This document shows positions 8,847-18,491 of a DNA stretch of 64,000 bases, piece by piece. The notes beneath the pieces are model-generated. The model was not told where the DNA came from. It worked only from the letters and a program-made list of their open reading frames with translations, and did no database searches. The translations under genes were made by a program, and so were the position numbers. How positions within the stretch are numbered: the stretch's first letter is position 1; each line of letters starts with the position of its first letter. The DNA comes from Proteiniphilum propionicum (GTDB taxonomy: Bacteria > Bacteroidota > Bacteroidia > Bacteroidales > Dysgonomonadaceae), in the NCBI RefSeq assembly GCF_022267555.1, contig NZ_CP073586.1, forward strand, positions 3,638,501-3,702,500. Reading direction: 5' to 3'.

Positions 8847-11800
8847 ATGAACAACATTAATAGCAATTTAATTTCAGAAGTAACAGTCCGCCTAAGAATC
8901 AATGATTCAAGTGAAATTTCTATTGGTACAGGAGTCATATATTATGAAGATATCTTGGATGATAAAGTCTATATTCTGACGGCAGCGCATTGTTTGTTTG
9001 AAGATGGAGATAATTTTCAAAAAATGTTAGATAACGTTTGTGTGGATGTTTACTGCCCACAAGAAAAAAAATACAAATCTATTATCGTTGAAAATATTAA
9101 CGAAAATCTTATTTCCATAAACAAATTGGAAGATGTTGCAATACTCATAGTAGATAAAGAAAATATAGATGCTATAAACTCCTCAATTCCGAAAATACCA
9201 ATAATTAAAGAACGTAAATCATTTGATTTTTTTGTTACAAAAGGATTTCCACAAGCGACGAAAGGGAAAGAACTTGTTGCTGTTTATGCTACATGGTTGC
9301 AAGAAATGATACAATCAAACCGTTTCCAACTTCAAATGAATGCTGATTATACTGCGACTAATGTGGAAGGCTTCTCTGGTGCAGGAATATTCTTAGAAGC
9401 AAACGATGAAATTTATTTGTACGGAATTTTCACTCGTTTCAGAGAAGAAGAAAATGGAAGGGTGATTTATTGTCAATACATAGATAGTGTAAACAATCTT
9501 TTAATAAAGAACTTTTTGTCTTTAATAAATTATTCTTACTTGGGAGAAAATGGACTAAACATTTTGTTTTTTGCTAATCAAGTAGAACGAGAAATAAAAA
9601 ATCTAGGTCCTAGATTCAATGAAAAATTGAATTTTAAGTTGCCAATTGCTCGATTTTTTAATAGTGTATCCAAGGATACTATTTTTCATCAGAGTGTAAT
9701 AAAAAAAACAGATAAATGGTTGACAGAAAAAGGATATAAGAAATTAAGCGACAATGAACTTTTAAAAAAACTTGAATTAGAATTAGATACTCTTAGACAA
9801 GAAATAAAAGAATGGTTGATTGATTTTCGTAGTCATTCGCTTGAAAATGAAATATCACTTTTACCATTAGTTAAAAAGGTTGAGGATTTCAACGTTAAAA
9901 TATCAGAAAAATGGCATGAAGTATTTGATTTTGATATTGGACAAAGGAGAGAAAAAGATAAGCCGAAAAAATCGTTCGATTCGGAATTAAGCAGATTGCG
10001 GGAAATTCAAGATGCAAATAGGAAATTTATTGAAGAAATCGATGAACTAAATATCGATTTAGCCAATCATCCAACATTAATTATTCAAGGTGAAGCCGGC
10101 TGTGGAAAATCTCATTTGTTAGGTGATATTGCTACACGAAGAAAAGAGCTAAATTTACCAACAATTCTGTTATTAGGGACAACATTTAAAAACACAACTA
10201 TTGAAAAGAATATTCTTAACAAATTGGATTTAGCCTGCTCTTTTAAAGAATTTCTTGAAAATTTGAACAGTATAGGATTACAAATAAACTCAAGAGTATT
10301 GATACTTATTGATGCAATAAATGAAGGAGTGGGAAAAGATTTATGGGAAAATCAAATTGCAGGATTTGTGGATACTGTGGCTAAATATCCTGCTGTGGGT
10401 TTGGTTTTAACAATAAGAAGTACGTATTTTAACGATATTATTCCAGATAGCTTCAATTCAAATCAGACCATCACTGTTATTACACACGAAGGATTTAAAG
10501 GAAATGAATATGAAGCACTAAAGTTATTTTGCACACATTATAAGTTGAGACTTCCTAACTTTCCTATTCTAAACCCTGAATTTACCAATCCTTTATTTTT
10601 ACTCACTATATGTGAGGCTGTCAAAGATTTGCCTGAGAAAAGTTTCCCAAAAGGATTTAATGGTATTAATATAATATATAGTTTATACAAACAATCTTTG
10701 AATCAAAAATTCGAAAAGAAAAGACCCGAATACAAATATCAAGATATTGTTTCAAAAGCTATTGAAAAACTTGCTATTAAATTATTTAATACTGAATATC
10801 ACAGTTTAAATATAGCAGAAGCTGTTGAGTTCTTTAATTCTGAATTTCCTAAATTTCCATCTCTGTTTTCAGATTTAATTGAAGAAAGTGTGTTGGTAAA
10901 GATGAAACGTAAATATAATAGGGATAGCACGGAGGAAATTGTATTTTTTTCATATCAACGGCTTGGTGATTTCTTTATGGTAGAAGAGCTGTTAAAACCT
11001 TACTCAAAAAGAGAAGAGGTTATAAAGGCTTTTGAAAGTGATCAACAGTTACAAAAAATCGCAGATAATTATCAATGGTCGAATAGGGGTATCATTGAAG
11101 CATTGGCTGTTTTACTTCCTGAAAAATATGATTTAGAACTATTTGAACTGATAAACTTCTTTTTCGATAAAAATACTGATAAAAGGAATAAAGAATGGTT
11201 GGAAGCACAAACCTATGAGACATTTACACATATTCTGTTAGACAGCTTGAACTGGAGAGAATTAAACAGCATAAATGATAAGAAAATTACTGTTTGGTTA
11301 AATAAAAAAGGTAGAATAGATCATGACCAATGGTGGTATAAATTAACAGAACTGGCTTCAATCGCCAATCATCCTTTTAATGGAGATAGACTACATAGAA
11401 TATTATTAAGACATTCAATGTCTGAACGAGATGGCTTTTGGCAGAAACACATTAGATGGTATAGTGGTTATGATGATCAAAAAATAGCATTCCCATTGCA
11501 ACGATTAATCGATTGGGCTTGGTCACCCAATATTTCTTATAATGTAGATCCTGAAACTGCTCGACTGGTTGCTCAAACTTTGGCTTGGGTATTATCTAGC
11601 ACTGATATTGCACTCCGAGATAAAACAACGAAAGCATTGGTAAATTTATTGGAACAGCAACCAGAAACTTTAATAAAAACATTGACTGCATTTGAAAACA
11701 TTGACGATTTATATATATTAGACAGATTATATTCTGTGGCTTATGGCTGTATTCTGAGAACTGAAAAAATTGAATCAATAAGAGCAATAGCTCAATATAT

Positions 11801-13301
11801 TTATGATGTGATTTTTAAGGATGGCAATCCACCTGCACATCTTTTGGTTAGAGATTATGCAAGAAATGCAATTGAATATGGAATTTATAAAGAGGTGGGG
11901 TTAGATGTTGATATTGAACTGATTCGTCCGCCATATAATTCTCAATGTGACTATAAACCTCTTTCCAATGAACAACTTGATGAAAAGTATAAACCAAAAG
12001 AAGATAGTGGACATTGGGAAAAGGACAATTGGGGAATTACAGCTATCCTACACTCAATGACAACTGAGTATGGACGTGGTACTGGTGGATATGGCGATTT
12101 TGGTCGGTATGTTTTTCAAAGTGCCATTTCACATTTTAAATTACCTATAAAACTGAATGTAGACTTACTAAGCAATCTTGCTATTGAATGGATATTTGAA
12201 AAATACGGATACAATCCGAAAATACATGGAGAACATGATAGAATGGTCGCAGATCATTATTATCAACGCGAGTATAAAATAGAACGGATAGGGAAAAAAT
12301 ATCAATGGATAGCCTTTCATCAAATTTTGGCAATAATTGCTGATAATTTCAAAGTACGAGAAATCTGGTCTTTTAATGACATGTATCAATTATATAAGGG
12401 AGCTTGGCAGTTGTATGTACGTAATATTGACCCTGCGTACATAACAAAAGACAATGATAATGATAAAAAAGATGAAGAAAATCTAATTAAGCAAATTGAT
12501 AAAGAATGGTGGAGTGATGACGAATACTCTCATTGGAACTATCCTGACGCCAAGTGGATTCGAACAACGGAAGACTTAATATCTCCAAGAAAAGTAATAG
12601 AAAAGAAAAACATCAATGAAGAATGGCTACAATTACAACATTCTATTGAGTGGCGAGAACCGAAAAAAATTGGAGTTGACCTTTATTATGGCAGAAGAAA
12701 ACAAATTTGGTATTCTATACAAGGTTTATTAGTCAGGAAATCAGACAAACAAAAAATAATCAAATATCTTAAAACTAAAAACTTTTGGGGTGATTGGTTA
12801 CCCCGTAATAGAGATAATGAGTCAAATTTGATTAACCGTGAAAAATTTTGGTCACCAGCCTATCTGGATGTTTACAAGCATAACAAAAAAATATGGGAAA
12901 CCATTCAAGATACTAAATATAAGGTTATAGTTGCCACCGAATCTGCGAATGGAGGCATAGAAGGAGACAAGTCGGGCGCAAATCAGTCCTACAATATACC
13001 TTGTAAATATATTTTTGAAGGGATGAAGCTTCAATATGCTCCAATAGATGGAACATTAAAAAATAGTGATAATGAAATTGTTGTTATTAACAGTAAACCA
13101 AGAAGTGTCCTCATACGAAAAAGAGATTTAATTCGATTTTTAGAAGAAAATGATTTAGATATAATTTGGACACTACTCGGAGAGAAAATGTCTTTTGATA
13201 TGAACCAAAGACAAGATTCTTACTTTGCAGTTCCTTGTGGGGTGTATTATTTGGATAATGGTAAGTTAATGGGCGAATTGAAAATGTATAGTAGAGATTA
13301 G
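8847..13301 (+). CDS. Avs1-like protease-STAND NTPase defence protein
   Basis: The protein has 1,484 residues. Residues 1 to about 225 form a trypsin-like protease with a full triad: ILTAAHC (His48), LEDVAIL (Asp96) and GFSGAG (Ser177). A STAND-type NTPase follows: Walker A GEAGCGKSH near 415, Walker B LILIDAINEG near 486, and a sensor-like LTIRS. The last 800 residues are a large helical/mixed sensor region with no clear TPR signature. This order, followed by an MBL-fold gene, matches the Avs1 (AVAST type I) arrangement as I remember it. In that family a phage protein bound by the C-terminus triggers oligomerisation and effector action. The region is AT-rich compared with its neighbours, which suggests recent transfer. 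Confidence 0.82.
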   Translation: MNNINSNLISEVTVRLRINDSSEISIGTGVIYYEDILDDKVYILTAAHCLFEDGDNFQKMLDNVCVDVYCPQEKKYKSIIVENINENLISINKLEDVAILIVDKENIDAINSSIPKIPIIKERKSFDFFVTKGFPQATKGKELVAVYATWLQEMIQSNRFQLQMNADYTATNVEGFSGAGIFLEANDEIYLYGIFTRFREEENGRVIYCQYIDSVNNLLIKNFLSLINYSYLGENGLNILFFANQVEREIKNLGPRFNEKLNFKLPIARFFNSVSKDTIFHQSVIKKTDKWLTEKGYKKLSDNELLKKLELELDTLRQEIKEWLIDFRSHSLENEISLLPLVKKVEDFNVKISEKWHEVFDFDIGQRREKDKPKKSFDSELSRLREIQDANRKFIEEIDELNIDLANHPTLIIQGEAGCGKSHLLGDIATRRKELNLPTILLLGTTFKNTTIEKNILNKLDLACSFKEFLENLNSIGLQINSRVLILIDAINEGVGKDLWENQIAGFVDTVAKYPAVGLVLTIRSTYFNDIIPDSFNSNQTITVITHEGFKGNEYEALKLFCTHYKLRLPNFPILNPEFTNPLFLLTICEAVKDLPEKSFPKGFNGINIIYSLYKQSLNQKFEKKRPEYKYQDIVSKAIEKLAIKLFNTEYHSLNIAEAVEFFNSEFPKFPSLFSDLIEESVLVKMKRKYNRDSTEEIVFFSYQRLGDFFMVEELLKPYSKREEVIKAFESDQQLQKIADNYQWSNRGIIEALAVLLPEKYDLELFELINFFFDKNTDKRNKEWLEAQTYETFTHILLDSLNWRELNSINDKKITVWLNKKGRIDHDQWWYKLTELASIANHPFNGDRLHRILLRHSMSERDGFWQKHIRWYSGYDDQKIAFPLQRLIDWAWSPNISYNVDPETARLVAQTLAWVLSSTDIALRDKTTKALVNLLEQQPETLIKTLTAFENIDDLYILDRLYSVAYGCILRTEKIESIRAIAQYIYDVIFKDGNPPAHLLVRDYARNAIEYGIYKEVGLDVDIELIRPPYNSQCDYKPLSNEQLDEKYKPKEDSGHWEKDNWGITAILHSMTTEYGRGTGGYGDFGRYVFQSAISHFKLPIKLNVDLLSNLAIEWIFEKYGYNPKIHGEHDRMVADHYYQREYKIERIGKKYQWIAFHQILAIIADNFKVREIWSFNDMYQLYKGAWQLYVRNIDPAYITKDNDNDKKDEENLIKQIDKEWWSDDEYSHWNYPDAKWIRTTEDLISPRKVIEKKNINEEWLQLQHSIEWREPKKIGVDLYYGRRKQIWYSIQGLLVRKSDKQKIIKYLKTKNFWGDWLPRNRDNESNLINREKFWSPAYLDVYKHNKKIWETIQDTKYKVIVATESANGGIEGDKSGANQSYNIPCKYIFEGMKLQYAPIDGTLKNSDNEIVVINSKPRSVLIRKRDLIRFLEENDLDIIWTLLGEKMSFDMNQRQDSYFAVPCGVYYLDNGKLMGELKMYSRD

Positions 13302-13303
13302 TT

Positions 13304-14380
13304 ATGGAATTGTTTTGTTACCAAGCAGAATGCGGTGATGCCATTCGAATTCGTTTTATCGGCGATGATGAAAAGCCACATAATATATTTTTAGATTCTG
13401 GTTATGAACGAACTTATCGCAAAGTCTTACGACAAGTAATTAATGATTTAATTCAAGCAGGAGAATGCATTGATTTGTGGATTATTTCTCATATTCACGA
13501 TGACCATATAGGCGGAGTAATGAAATACATCAAATCTGTTGAGGATAAAGAAATAGAGGATATTACAAGAGAATGGTTTTATAATCCACCTCGACAAGAG
13601 GCTGTTGTTTATGATAAAAGACAAGAGGCTGTATCTTCTGCTATGAGTATTAGTCAAGGTGATAAATTATACAATTTTCTAAGACTAAACAATAAGTTAC
13701 CTAAAAAGGATATTACGACAGATTTAGGAACTGTGGATCGTTTTGGAATGAAAATTCATATTCTTTCACCGACCTCCTCCATTATTACAGAATTAAGAGA
13801 TAAATACAAAACTGAAATTCCCTTTCAAACCAACGAGATTGAAGAAATAAGTTCAGCCAAAGCGATAGCCCAAAATGATTATAACAAAAACATAGAAGAA
13901 TTTAATTTGGATAGATTTAATGAAGATAAGTCTTTAGAGAATAAGAGTAGTGTCTCTGTATTAGTCGAATATCAAGGTAAAAAGATAATGTGGTTAGCAG
14001 ATTCCCATCCATCTGTTGTAATTGAGTCATTAACTCAAAAAGGATACTCTGTTAATCGCCCCTTGGTGTGCGACTATGTTATTTTATCTCATCATGCAAG
14101 TAAAGGAAATAATAGCTCTTCTTTCTTTGATATGATAAAATGTAGCAAATACATTATTAGTAGTAATGGCGAGAACAAACATAGTTTACCCGATAAAGAG
14201 GTTTTAGCAAAAGTCATTAGAAATAAAAACAGAGATTTGTCTTTACCGTACTCTCTTTTCATCACATACGATACTGTAGGATTGAAAAGTATTTTTGATA
14301 TTGATAAAAATGATGTTATCGAAAAATGGAATTTTATCTCTGTCTATTCTAATACACCATTTATATACTTTCATCTATAA
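13304..14380 (+). CDS. MBL-fold metallo-hydrolase, Avs1-like partner
   Basis: The protein has 358 residues. The metallo-beta-lactamase motif SHIHDDHIGG (His63, His65, Asp67, His68) binds the metal pair. Later conserved pieces are MWLADSHPS and LSHHASKGN, resembling the ComEC/Rec2-like MBL group. It starts 3 bp after the protease-STAND stop codon, so it is cotranscribed and probably translationally coupled. In Avs1-type loci an MBL protein is encoded with the STAND sensor and is thought to be an accessory or effector hydrolase. Its substrate, nucleic acid or otherwise, cannot be predicted here. Confidence 0.85.
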   Translation: MELFCYQAECGDAIRIRFIGDDEKPHNIFLDSGYERTYRKVLRQVINDLIQAGECIDLWIISHIHDDHIGGVMKYIKSVEDKEIEDITREWFYNPPRQEAVVYDKRQEAVSSAMSISQGDKLYNFLRLNNKLPKKDITTDLGTVDRFGMKIHILSPTSSIITELRDKYKTEIPFQTNEIEEISSAKAIAQNDYNKNIEEFNLDRFNEDKSLENKSSVSVLVEYQGKKIMWLADSHPSVVIESLTQKGYSVNRPLVCDYVILSHHASKGNNSSSFFDMIKCSKYIISSNGENKHSLPDKEVLAKVIRNKNRDLSLPYSLFITYDTVGLKSIFDIDKNDVIEKWNFISVYSNTPFIYFHL

Positions 14381-14410
14381 TCAAAATAATATATCTTAAT
14401 ATCCTCATTT

Positions 14411-14449
14411 CTGGGTGTAAAAAAGGGTGTAAATCTTATAACCACTTGA
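14411..14449 (+). repeat. Imperfect 39-bp direct repeat, right copy
   Basis: This is the second copy of the 8649-8687 repeat, beginning CTGGGTGTAAAAAAG 30 bp after the MBL stop. Its right half also forms one arm of the terminator-like hairpin at 14425-14458. Confidence 0.55.
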
Positions 14450-14458
14450 TTTACACCC
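14425..14458 (+). terminator. Hairpin after the Avs1-like operon
   Basis: GGGTGTAAATC (14425-14435) pairs perfectly with GATTTACACCC (14448-14458) around a 12-nt loop, followed by TTTATT. It is placed as a factor-independent terminator of the operon. Because it overlaps the direct repeat, it could equally be part of a recombination site. Confidence 0.5.
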
Positions 14459-14463
14459 TTTAT

Positions 14464-14715
14464 TGCGGTATGGACGGGAAAGCCACCTTTGTAAGATAAT
14501 CTGCTTTCTTTCAGCATCTTACTCCCTCATTTTTTCTTAGGGGGTACAGTTTAGGTTAGGAACTCCTAACTAACTGTATTTAAGTGCTTCCACCACTGTA
14601 TTTCCAAACTTCCTATTTTGGCAGTCAGACTAATTTTGAATTAAATTTGTCAGACTGCTAATATTCAGTGTTTTATTATTTCAAAGACCTTTATGGGGGG
14701 TACAAATTAGGTTAG
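14464..14715. repeat. Element boundary: tRNA-end-like 14-mer and two GGGGGTACA repeats
   Basis: TGCGGTATGGACGG (14464-14477) recurs at 40665-40678. Its reverse complement, CCGTCCATACCGCA, resembles the 3' end (T-stem plus acceptor strand) of a tRNA, a common integration target. GGGGGTACAGTTTAGGTTAG at 14540-14559 is identical to 40520-40539, and a version with 2 mismatches lies at 14696-14715. No gene is seen between 14381 and 15006. The area looks like a former integration boundary overlaid with insertion-sequence end fragments. Confidence 0.5.
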
Positions 14716-14845
14716 CGTCTTCTTCTGCTTTACTTTTGGCAATTTTGGCTGCTATTGACACTAATCTGTCGTCATAAAATTCAAGTTCAAAGTTACAACT
14801 TATTTTCAAATCAACAACTATTTTGAATCACAATGTTTTAAGTTT

Positions 14846-14893
14846 GGTGCAAGGTGCAAGATATCTATATAGATATTACTTGCACCTTGCACC
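14846..14893. repeat. 48-bp palindrome upstream of the XRE gene
   Basis: GGTGCAAGGTGCAAG (14846-14860) is perfectly inverted at 14879-14893. The 18-nt spacer contains its own palindrome (ATATCTATATAGATAT). Almost the same arms recur at 40892-40940, again upstream of an XRE gene. A -7 box (TATATTTG, 14959-14966) lies between this palindrome and the gene at 15007. It may be an operator, a transcript hairpin or an element end. Confidence 0.65.
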
Positions 14894-15006
14894 TCTGATT
14901 CGTTATTTTATGATTGAAATTATTGTCTTTTTTCTGTGTTTAGTTTAAAGGAAAACCGTATATTTGCGATTAATAGCGTCAAATATTTGATGAAAATAAT
15001 CATAAT

Positions 15007-15219
15007 ATGACCGATAAGAAAGTAATCAATAGAATTAAGGTTGTTTTAGCTGAGAACGATAGAACAAATCGCTGGCTTGCCGAAGCAATAGGAAAGAATG
15101 AAGCAACTGTTTCAAGATGGTGTTCCAATAAGGCTCAGCCCTCTATTGACGTTTTTCGTCAGATTGCAGAAGCTTTGGATGTGGATGTTCGAGAGTTACT
15201 TCATACAACTAAAAAGTAG
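15007..15219 (+). CDS. XRE-family helix-turn-helix regulator
   Basis: This 70-residue protein is a single Cro/C1-type HTH domain: NRWLAEAIGKNEATVSRWCSN is the recognition region and ALDVDVRELL the usual C-terminal helix. It starts shortly after a TATATTTG -7 box and ends 15 bp before the helicase gene, so it is probably the operon's regulator. Such small XRE proteins commonly head defence operons and control their expression. Confidence 0.85.
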   Translation: MTDKKVINRIKVVLAENDRTNRWLAEAIGKNEATVSRWCSNKAQPSIDVFRQIAEALDVDVRELLHTTKK

Positions 15220-15234
15220 CAAGCAACCAAGCGT

Positions 15235-18200
15235 ATGGAAATATTAGATAACAAACAGGGCCGAACAGTTGAGCATGAGATAGCTAAACGGTTAGATTCA
15301 AACACTTCGGTGTCTGTCAGTACCGGAATGTTTAGCATCTATGCCTTTTATCTTTTGCGGGAAAAAATGAAACACACAAAAGGATTAAAAATCCTGCTTT
15401 TATCAAACCCGCAAACAAAAAATCCTCAAGGGGTATCCATTGCCTTGGATAATACTTTTTGGGGAACCGCCGAAGAGGGAGGACTGAAAAGGCAACTCTT
15501 ACTACGATATGCAGCAGAAGAATGTACCCACATACTTGAAAGAAGTCGTATTCGTGCTTTGAGAGTTCCTAATTCATTCGGATTTAAGTTAATATTTATC
15601 CAAAATGAGCACGATAGCTGTGTAATCAATCCCGGTATGGCAGACTTCTGTGCAGATTCATTGGGTTTTATCAACTCGGAGAAACCACAGCTACATATTC
15701 TTCACAACAAAAAAGAAGAGGTGGCGCAATACAAACAAATGTTTGACGGAATATGGTCGGATACTTCCATGTCCAAAGAGATTACAAAACTGGCTTTGGA
15801 TGAGTTAAAAAAAGGGTTTAAGGACTACTCTCCCGATGCTGTGTATTACATGATTTTGCATCATCTTTTTCATTATTCCATTGTTGATTTTGCCGACGAT
15901 AAGATTTTTAAATCAAGAACCGGATTTAAAGATAAAGAAATTTGGAATAAACTTTACAAGTTCCAAAAAGATGGTGTAATGGGGGCTATCGAGAAAATTG
16001 AAAAATATGGCGGTTGTATTATTGCCGATAGTGTGGGGCTCGGAAAAACATTCGAAGCACTTGCCGTTATCAAATATTACGAATTGCGAAATGACCGTGT
16101 GTTGGTACTTTGCCCCAAGAAGCTGCGTGACAACTGGACAGTTTATACGCAAAACGACAAGCGCAACATTCTGATTAACGACCGTTTCAATTACGATGTG
16201 CTTAGCCATACCGATTTAACTCGTGTGCGGGGTAAATCGGGCGATATTGACTTGGCGACAATTAATTGGTCAAATTATGATTTGGTCGTAATAGACGAAT
16301 CGCATAACTTCAGAAACAGCTATCCCTCTAAAGGCGAAATGACTCGTTATGCCCGAATGATGAATGAAGTCATCAAAAAGGGTGTAAAAACAAAACTGTT
16401 GATGCTTTCGGCGACACCGGTGAACAACCGGATGAATGATCTCAAAAACCAAATATCGTTTATCACGGAAGGCGACGACAGCGTGTTCGAAGAAGAGGGC
16501 ATAGATAATATATCCAACGTAATGAAGCTGGCGCAGCGGCAGTTTTCCGATTGGGCAAAATATTCGGATCGGAATATAAACGAGTTGTTCGACCGGTTGG
16601 ATAATCGTTATTTTAAACTATTGGACATGCTTACTATCGCCCGTTCACGCAAGCATATCGTGAAATATTACGATTCGGCGGATGTGGGAAGGTTTCCGAC
16701 CCGTCTGAGACCGATAAACGAAAAAACCGATATCGACAGTGAACAACTGTTTCCTTCGTTACGTAATATCAACAATGCTATTCGCAAGCTGAATTTGGCA
16801 AATTTCTCGCCTATATCTTCTCTCAAAGAAGAGAAAAAGGCAGAGTATGCCGCTAAATACGACTATCAATTAAGTACCGGAAGTGTATTTAAGCAATCCG
16901 ACCGTGAAAAGAACTTGGTGGACTTGATGCGGGTGAACTACCTGAAACGGATGGAAAGTTCCATCTATTCGTTTTATCTGAGTATAAAAGCGTTGCTGGA
17001 GCAGGTCAATGACAATCTGTATAAGATAGAACACATTACGGAGCTTTCCGACAGCTCTGTCACGATTGACAACATTGATATCGAGGATGATGAAAGCGAC
17101 TACCTGATTGGCAACAAGGTAAAAGTATTGCTACAGGATATCGATTTGGTAAAATGGCGGCAGGAGTTGGAGTACGATCGGGATACGTTAACCAAACTCA
17201 TGGAAAGTGCTGCTACCATATCCACTACTCGTGACGAAAAACTGACTCGCCTGAAAGAGGTCATTGCCCACAAAATAGAAAACCCGCTTAACGACAATAA
17301 CAAAAAAGTGATTGTATTCACGGCTTTTGCGGATACCGCTACTTACCTTTATAAAGAATTGTCGGAGTGGATATTAAAAGAATACGGATTGTACGCCGCT
17401 TTAATCAAAGGAAGCGGAACAAACAAAACGAACTTTCCCGGTATTGAACGGAAAGAGATGAACGAGTTGCTTACGCACTTCTCGCCTTTTTCCAAAGAAC
17501 GCCACAAAACATTTCCCCATGCAAAAGGGGAAATTGACCTGCTCATTGCCACCGATTGTATTTCGGAGGGGCAAAATCTGCAAGACTGCGACCTCCTGGT
17601 CAATTACGACATCCACTGGAACCCGGTGCGTATCATTCAACGATTCGGGCGTATCGACCGCTTAGGTTCAAAAAACGAGCAAATCCAGTTGGTCAACTTC
17701 TGGCCGAATATGGAGTTGAACGAGTATATTAACCTTGAGAGCCGGGTAAAAGGCAAAATGGTCTTACTCGATATTTCTGCTACGGGCGAGGAGAACCTGA
17801 TAGAGATGAATGAAAACGACGAAATGACCGATTTGGAATATCGTCGCAAGCAACTGGAGCAACTCCAAAGTACAGTACTCGATTTGGAAGATATCCAAGG
17901 TGGAATAACCATTACGGATACCAACATGAACGATTTCCGGATGGACATTATGGAATACGAGAAAAACTACCTTGTCGATTTGCAGAATATTCCTTTGGGG
18001 ATTCATGCCGTAGTTGAAACAGACGATGAAGAGATACCTCCCGGAACTATTTTCTGTATGCGTAGCTCTGTACAACAAAAAGGGCAAAGCCTGTTGGCTC
18101 CTTATTATTTGGTTTATATGGGCGAAGGTGGAGAACCTGTTTTGGGCTATATGCAGGGAAAACGTTGTTTGGATTATCTGAAAAAACTGTGTCAGGGCAA

Positions 18201-18435
18201 AACGGAAGTACTGGCAGAGTTGGCGCAAAACCTAAAAAAAGAGACAAAGAACTATGCCAATATGAAAGCCTATTCGTCCGCTTTTCAGTTAGCCATTGAG
18301 AGTGTCATCGGTAAATCGCAAGAGGTAGGTGCTGCTTCGTTTTTCTCTACAGAGTTAGTTTCGCTCAATGCCGAAGGGGTTACCTCACAAAGCGATTTTG
18401 ATATTGTGGCATTTGTTGTTGTCAAGCGGAAATAA
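15235..18435 (+). CDS. Large SNF2-like helicase, defence-associated
   Basis: The protein has 1,066 residues. The first ~230 residues precede the helicase core and could be a phospholipase D-like or targeting domain, which I cannot confirm. The superfamily 2 core shows GLGKT (Walker A, about 268-272), VIDESHNFRN (DESH, near 354), LSATPVNNR, and motif VI QRFGRIDRLGS near 802. The family resembles helicases of DISARM- and HepA/RapA-like systems that translocate on double-stranded DNA. It sits between an XRE regulator and an AbiE toxin-antitoxin pair plus DUF4391, suggesting an antiphage role. I cannot assign it to a named system. Confidence 0.82.
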   Translation: MEILDNKQGRTVEHEIAKRLDSNTSVSVSTGMFSIYAFYLLREKMKHTKGLKILLLSNPQTKNPQGVSIALDNTFWGTAEEGGLKRQLLLRYAAEECTHILERSRIRALRVPNSFGFKLIFIQNEHDSCVINPGMADFCADSLGFINSEKPQLHILHNKKEEVAQYKQMFDGIWSDTSMSKEITKLALDELKKGFKDYSPDAVYYMILHHLFHYSIVDFADDKIFKSRTGFKDKEIWNKLYKFQKDGVMGAIEKIEKYGGCIIADSVGLGKTFEALAVIKYYELRNDRVLVLCPKKLRDNWTVYTQNDKRNILINDRFNYDVLSHTDLTRVRGKSGDIDLATINWSNYDLVVIDESHNFRNSYPSKGEMTRYARMMNEVIKKGVKTKLLMLSATPVNNRMNDLKNQISFITEGDDSVFEEEGIDNISNVMKLAQRQFSDWAKYSDRNINELFDRLDNRYFKLLDMLTIARSRKHIVKYYDSADVGRFPTRLRPINEKTDIDSEQLFPSLRNINNAIRKLNLANFSPISSLKEEKKAEYAAKYDYQLSTGSVFKQSDREKNLVDLMRVNYLKRMESSIYSFYLSIKALLEQVNDNLYKIEHITELSDSSVTIDNIDIEDDESDYLIGNKVKVLLQDIDLVKWRQELEYDRDTLTKLMESAATISTTRDEKLTRLKEVIAHKIENPLNDNNKKVIVFTAFADTATYLYKELSEWILKEYGLYAALIKGSGTNKTNFPGIERKEMNELLTHFSPFSKERHKTFPHAKGEIDLLIATDCISEGQNLQDCDLLVNYDIHWNPVRIIQRFGRIDRLGSKNEQIQLVNFWPNMELNEYINLESRVKGKMVLLDISATGEENLIEMNENDEMTDLEYRRKQLEQLQSTVLDLEDIQGGITITDTNMNDFRMDIMEYEKNYLVDLQNIPLGIHAVVETDDEEIPPGTIFCMRSSVQQKGQSLLAPYYLVYMGEGGEPVLGYMQGKRCLDYLKKLCQGKTEVLAELAQNLKKETKNYANMKAYSSAFQLAIESVIGKSQEVGAASFFSTELVSLNAEGVTSQSDFDIVAFVVVKRK

Positions 18436-18440
18436 TTCTT

Positions 18441-18475
18441 TATCTTTGTCCGAAATCTACCGAATATTTCGGACA
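18441..18475 (+). promoter_or_regulatory. Promoter with operator-like palindrome before the AbiE pair
   Basis: TATCTTTG (18441-18448) is a -7 box. TGTCCGAAAT (18447-18456) and ATTTCGGACA (18466-18475) form a perfect 10-bp inverted repeat with a 9-bp spacer that overlaps the end of that box. AbiEi antitoxins are known to repress their own operon by binding inverted repeats, so this is the likely autoregulatory site. Confidence 0.65.
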
Positions 18476-18491
18476 ATATTATTGGGGTTTA

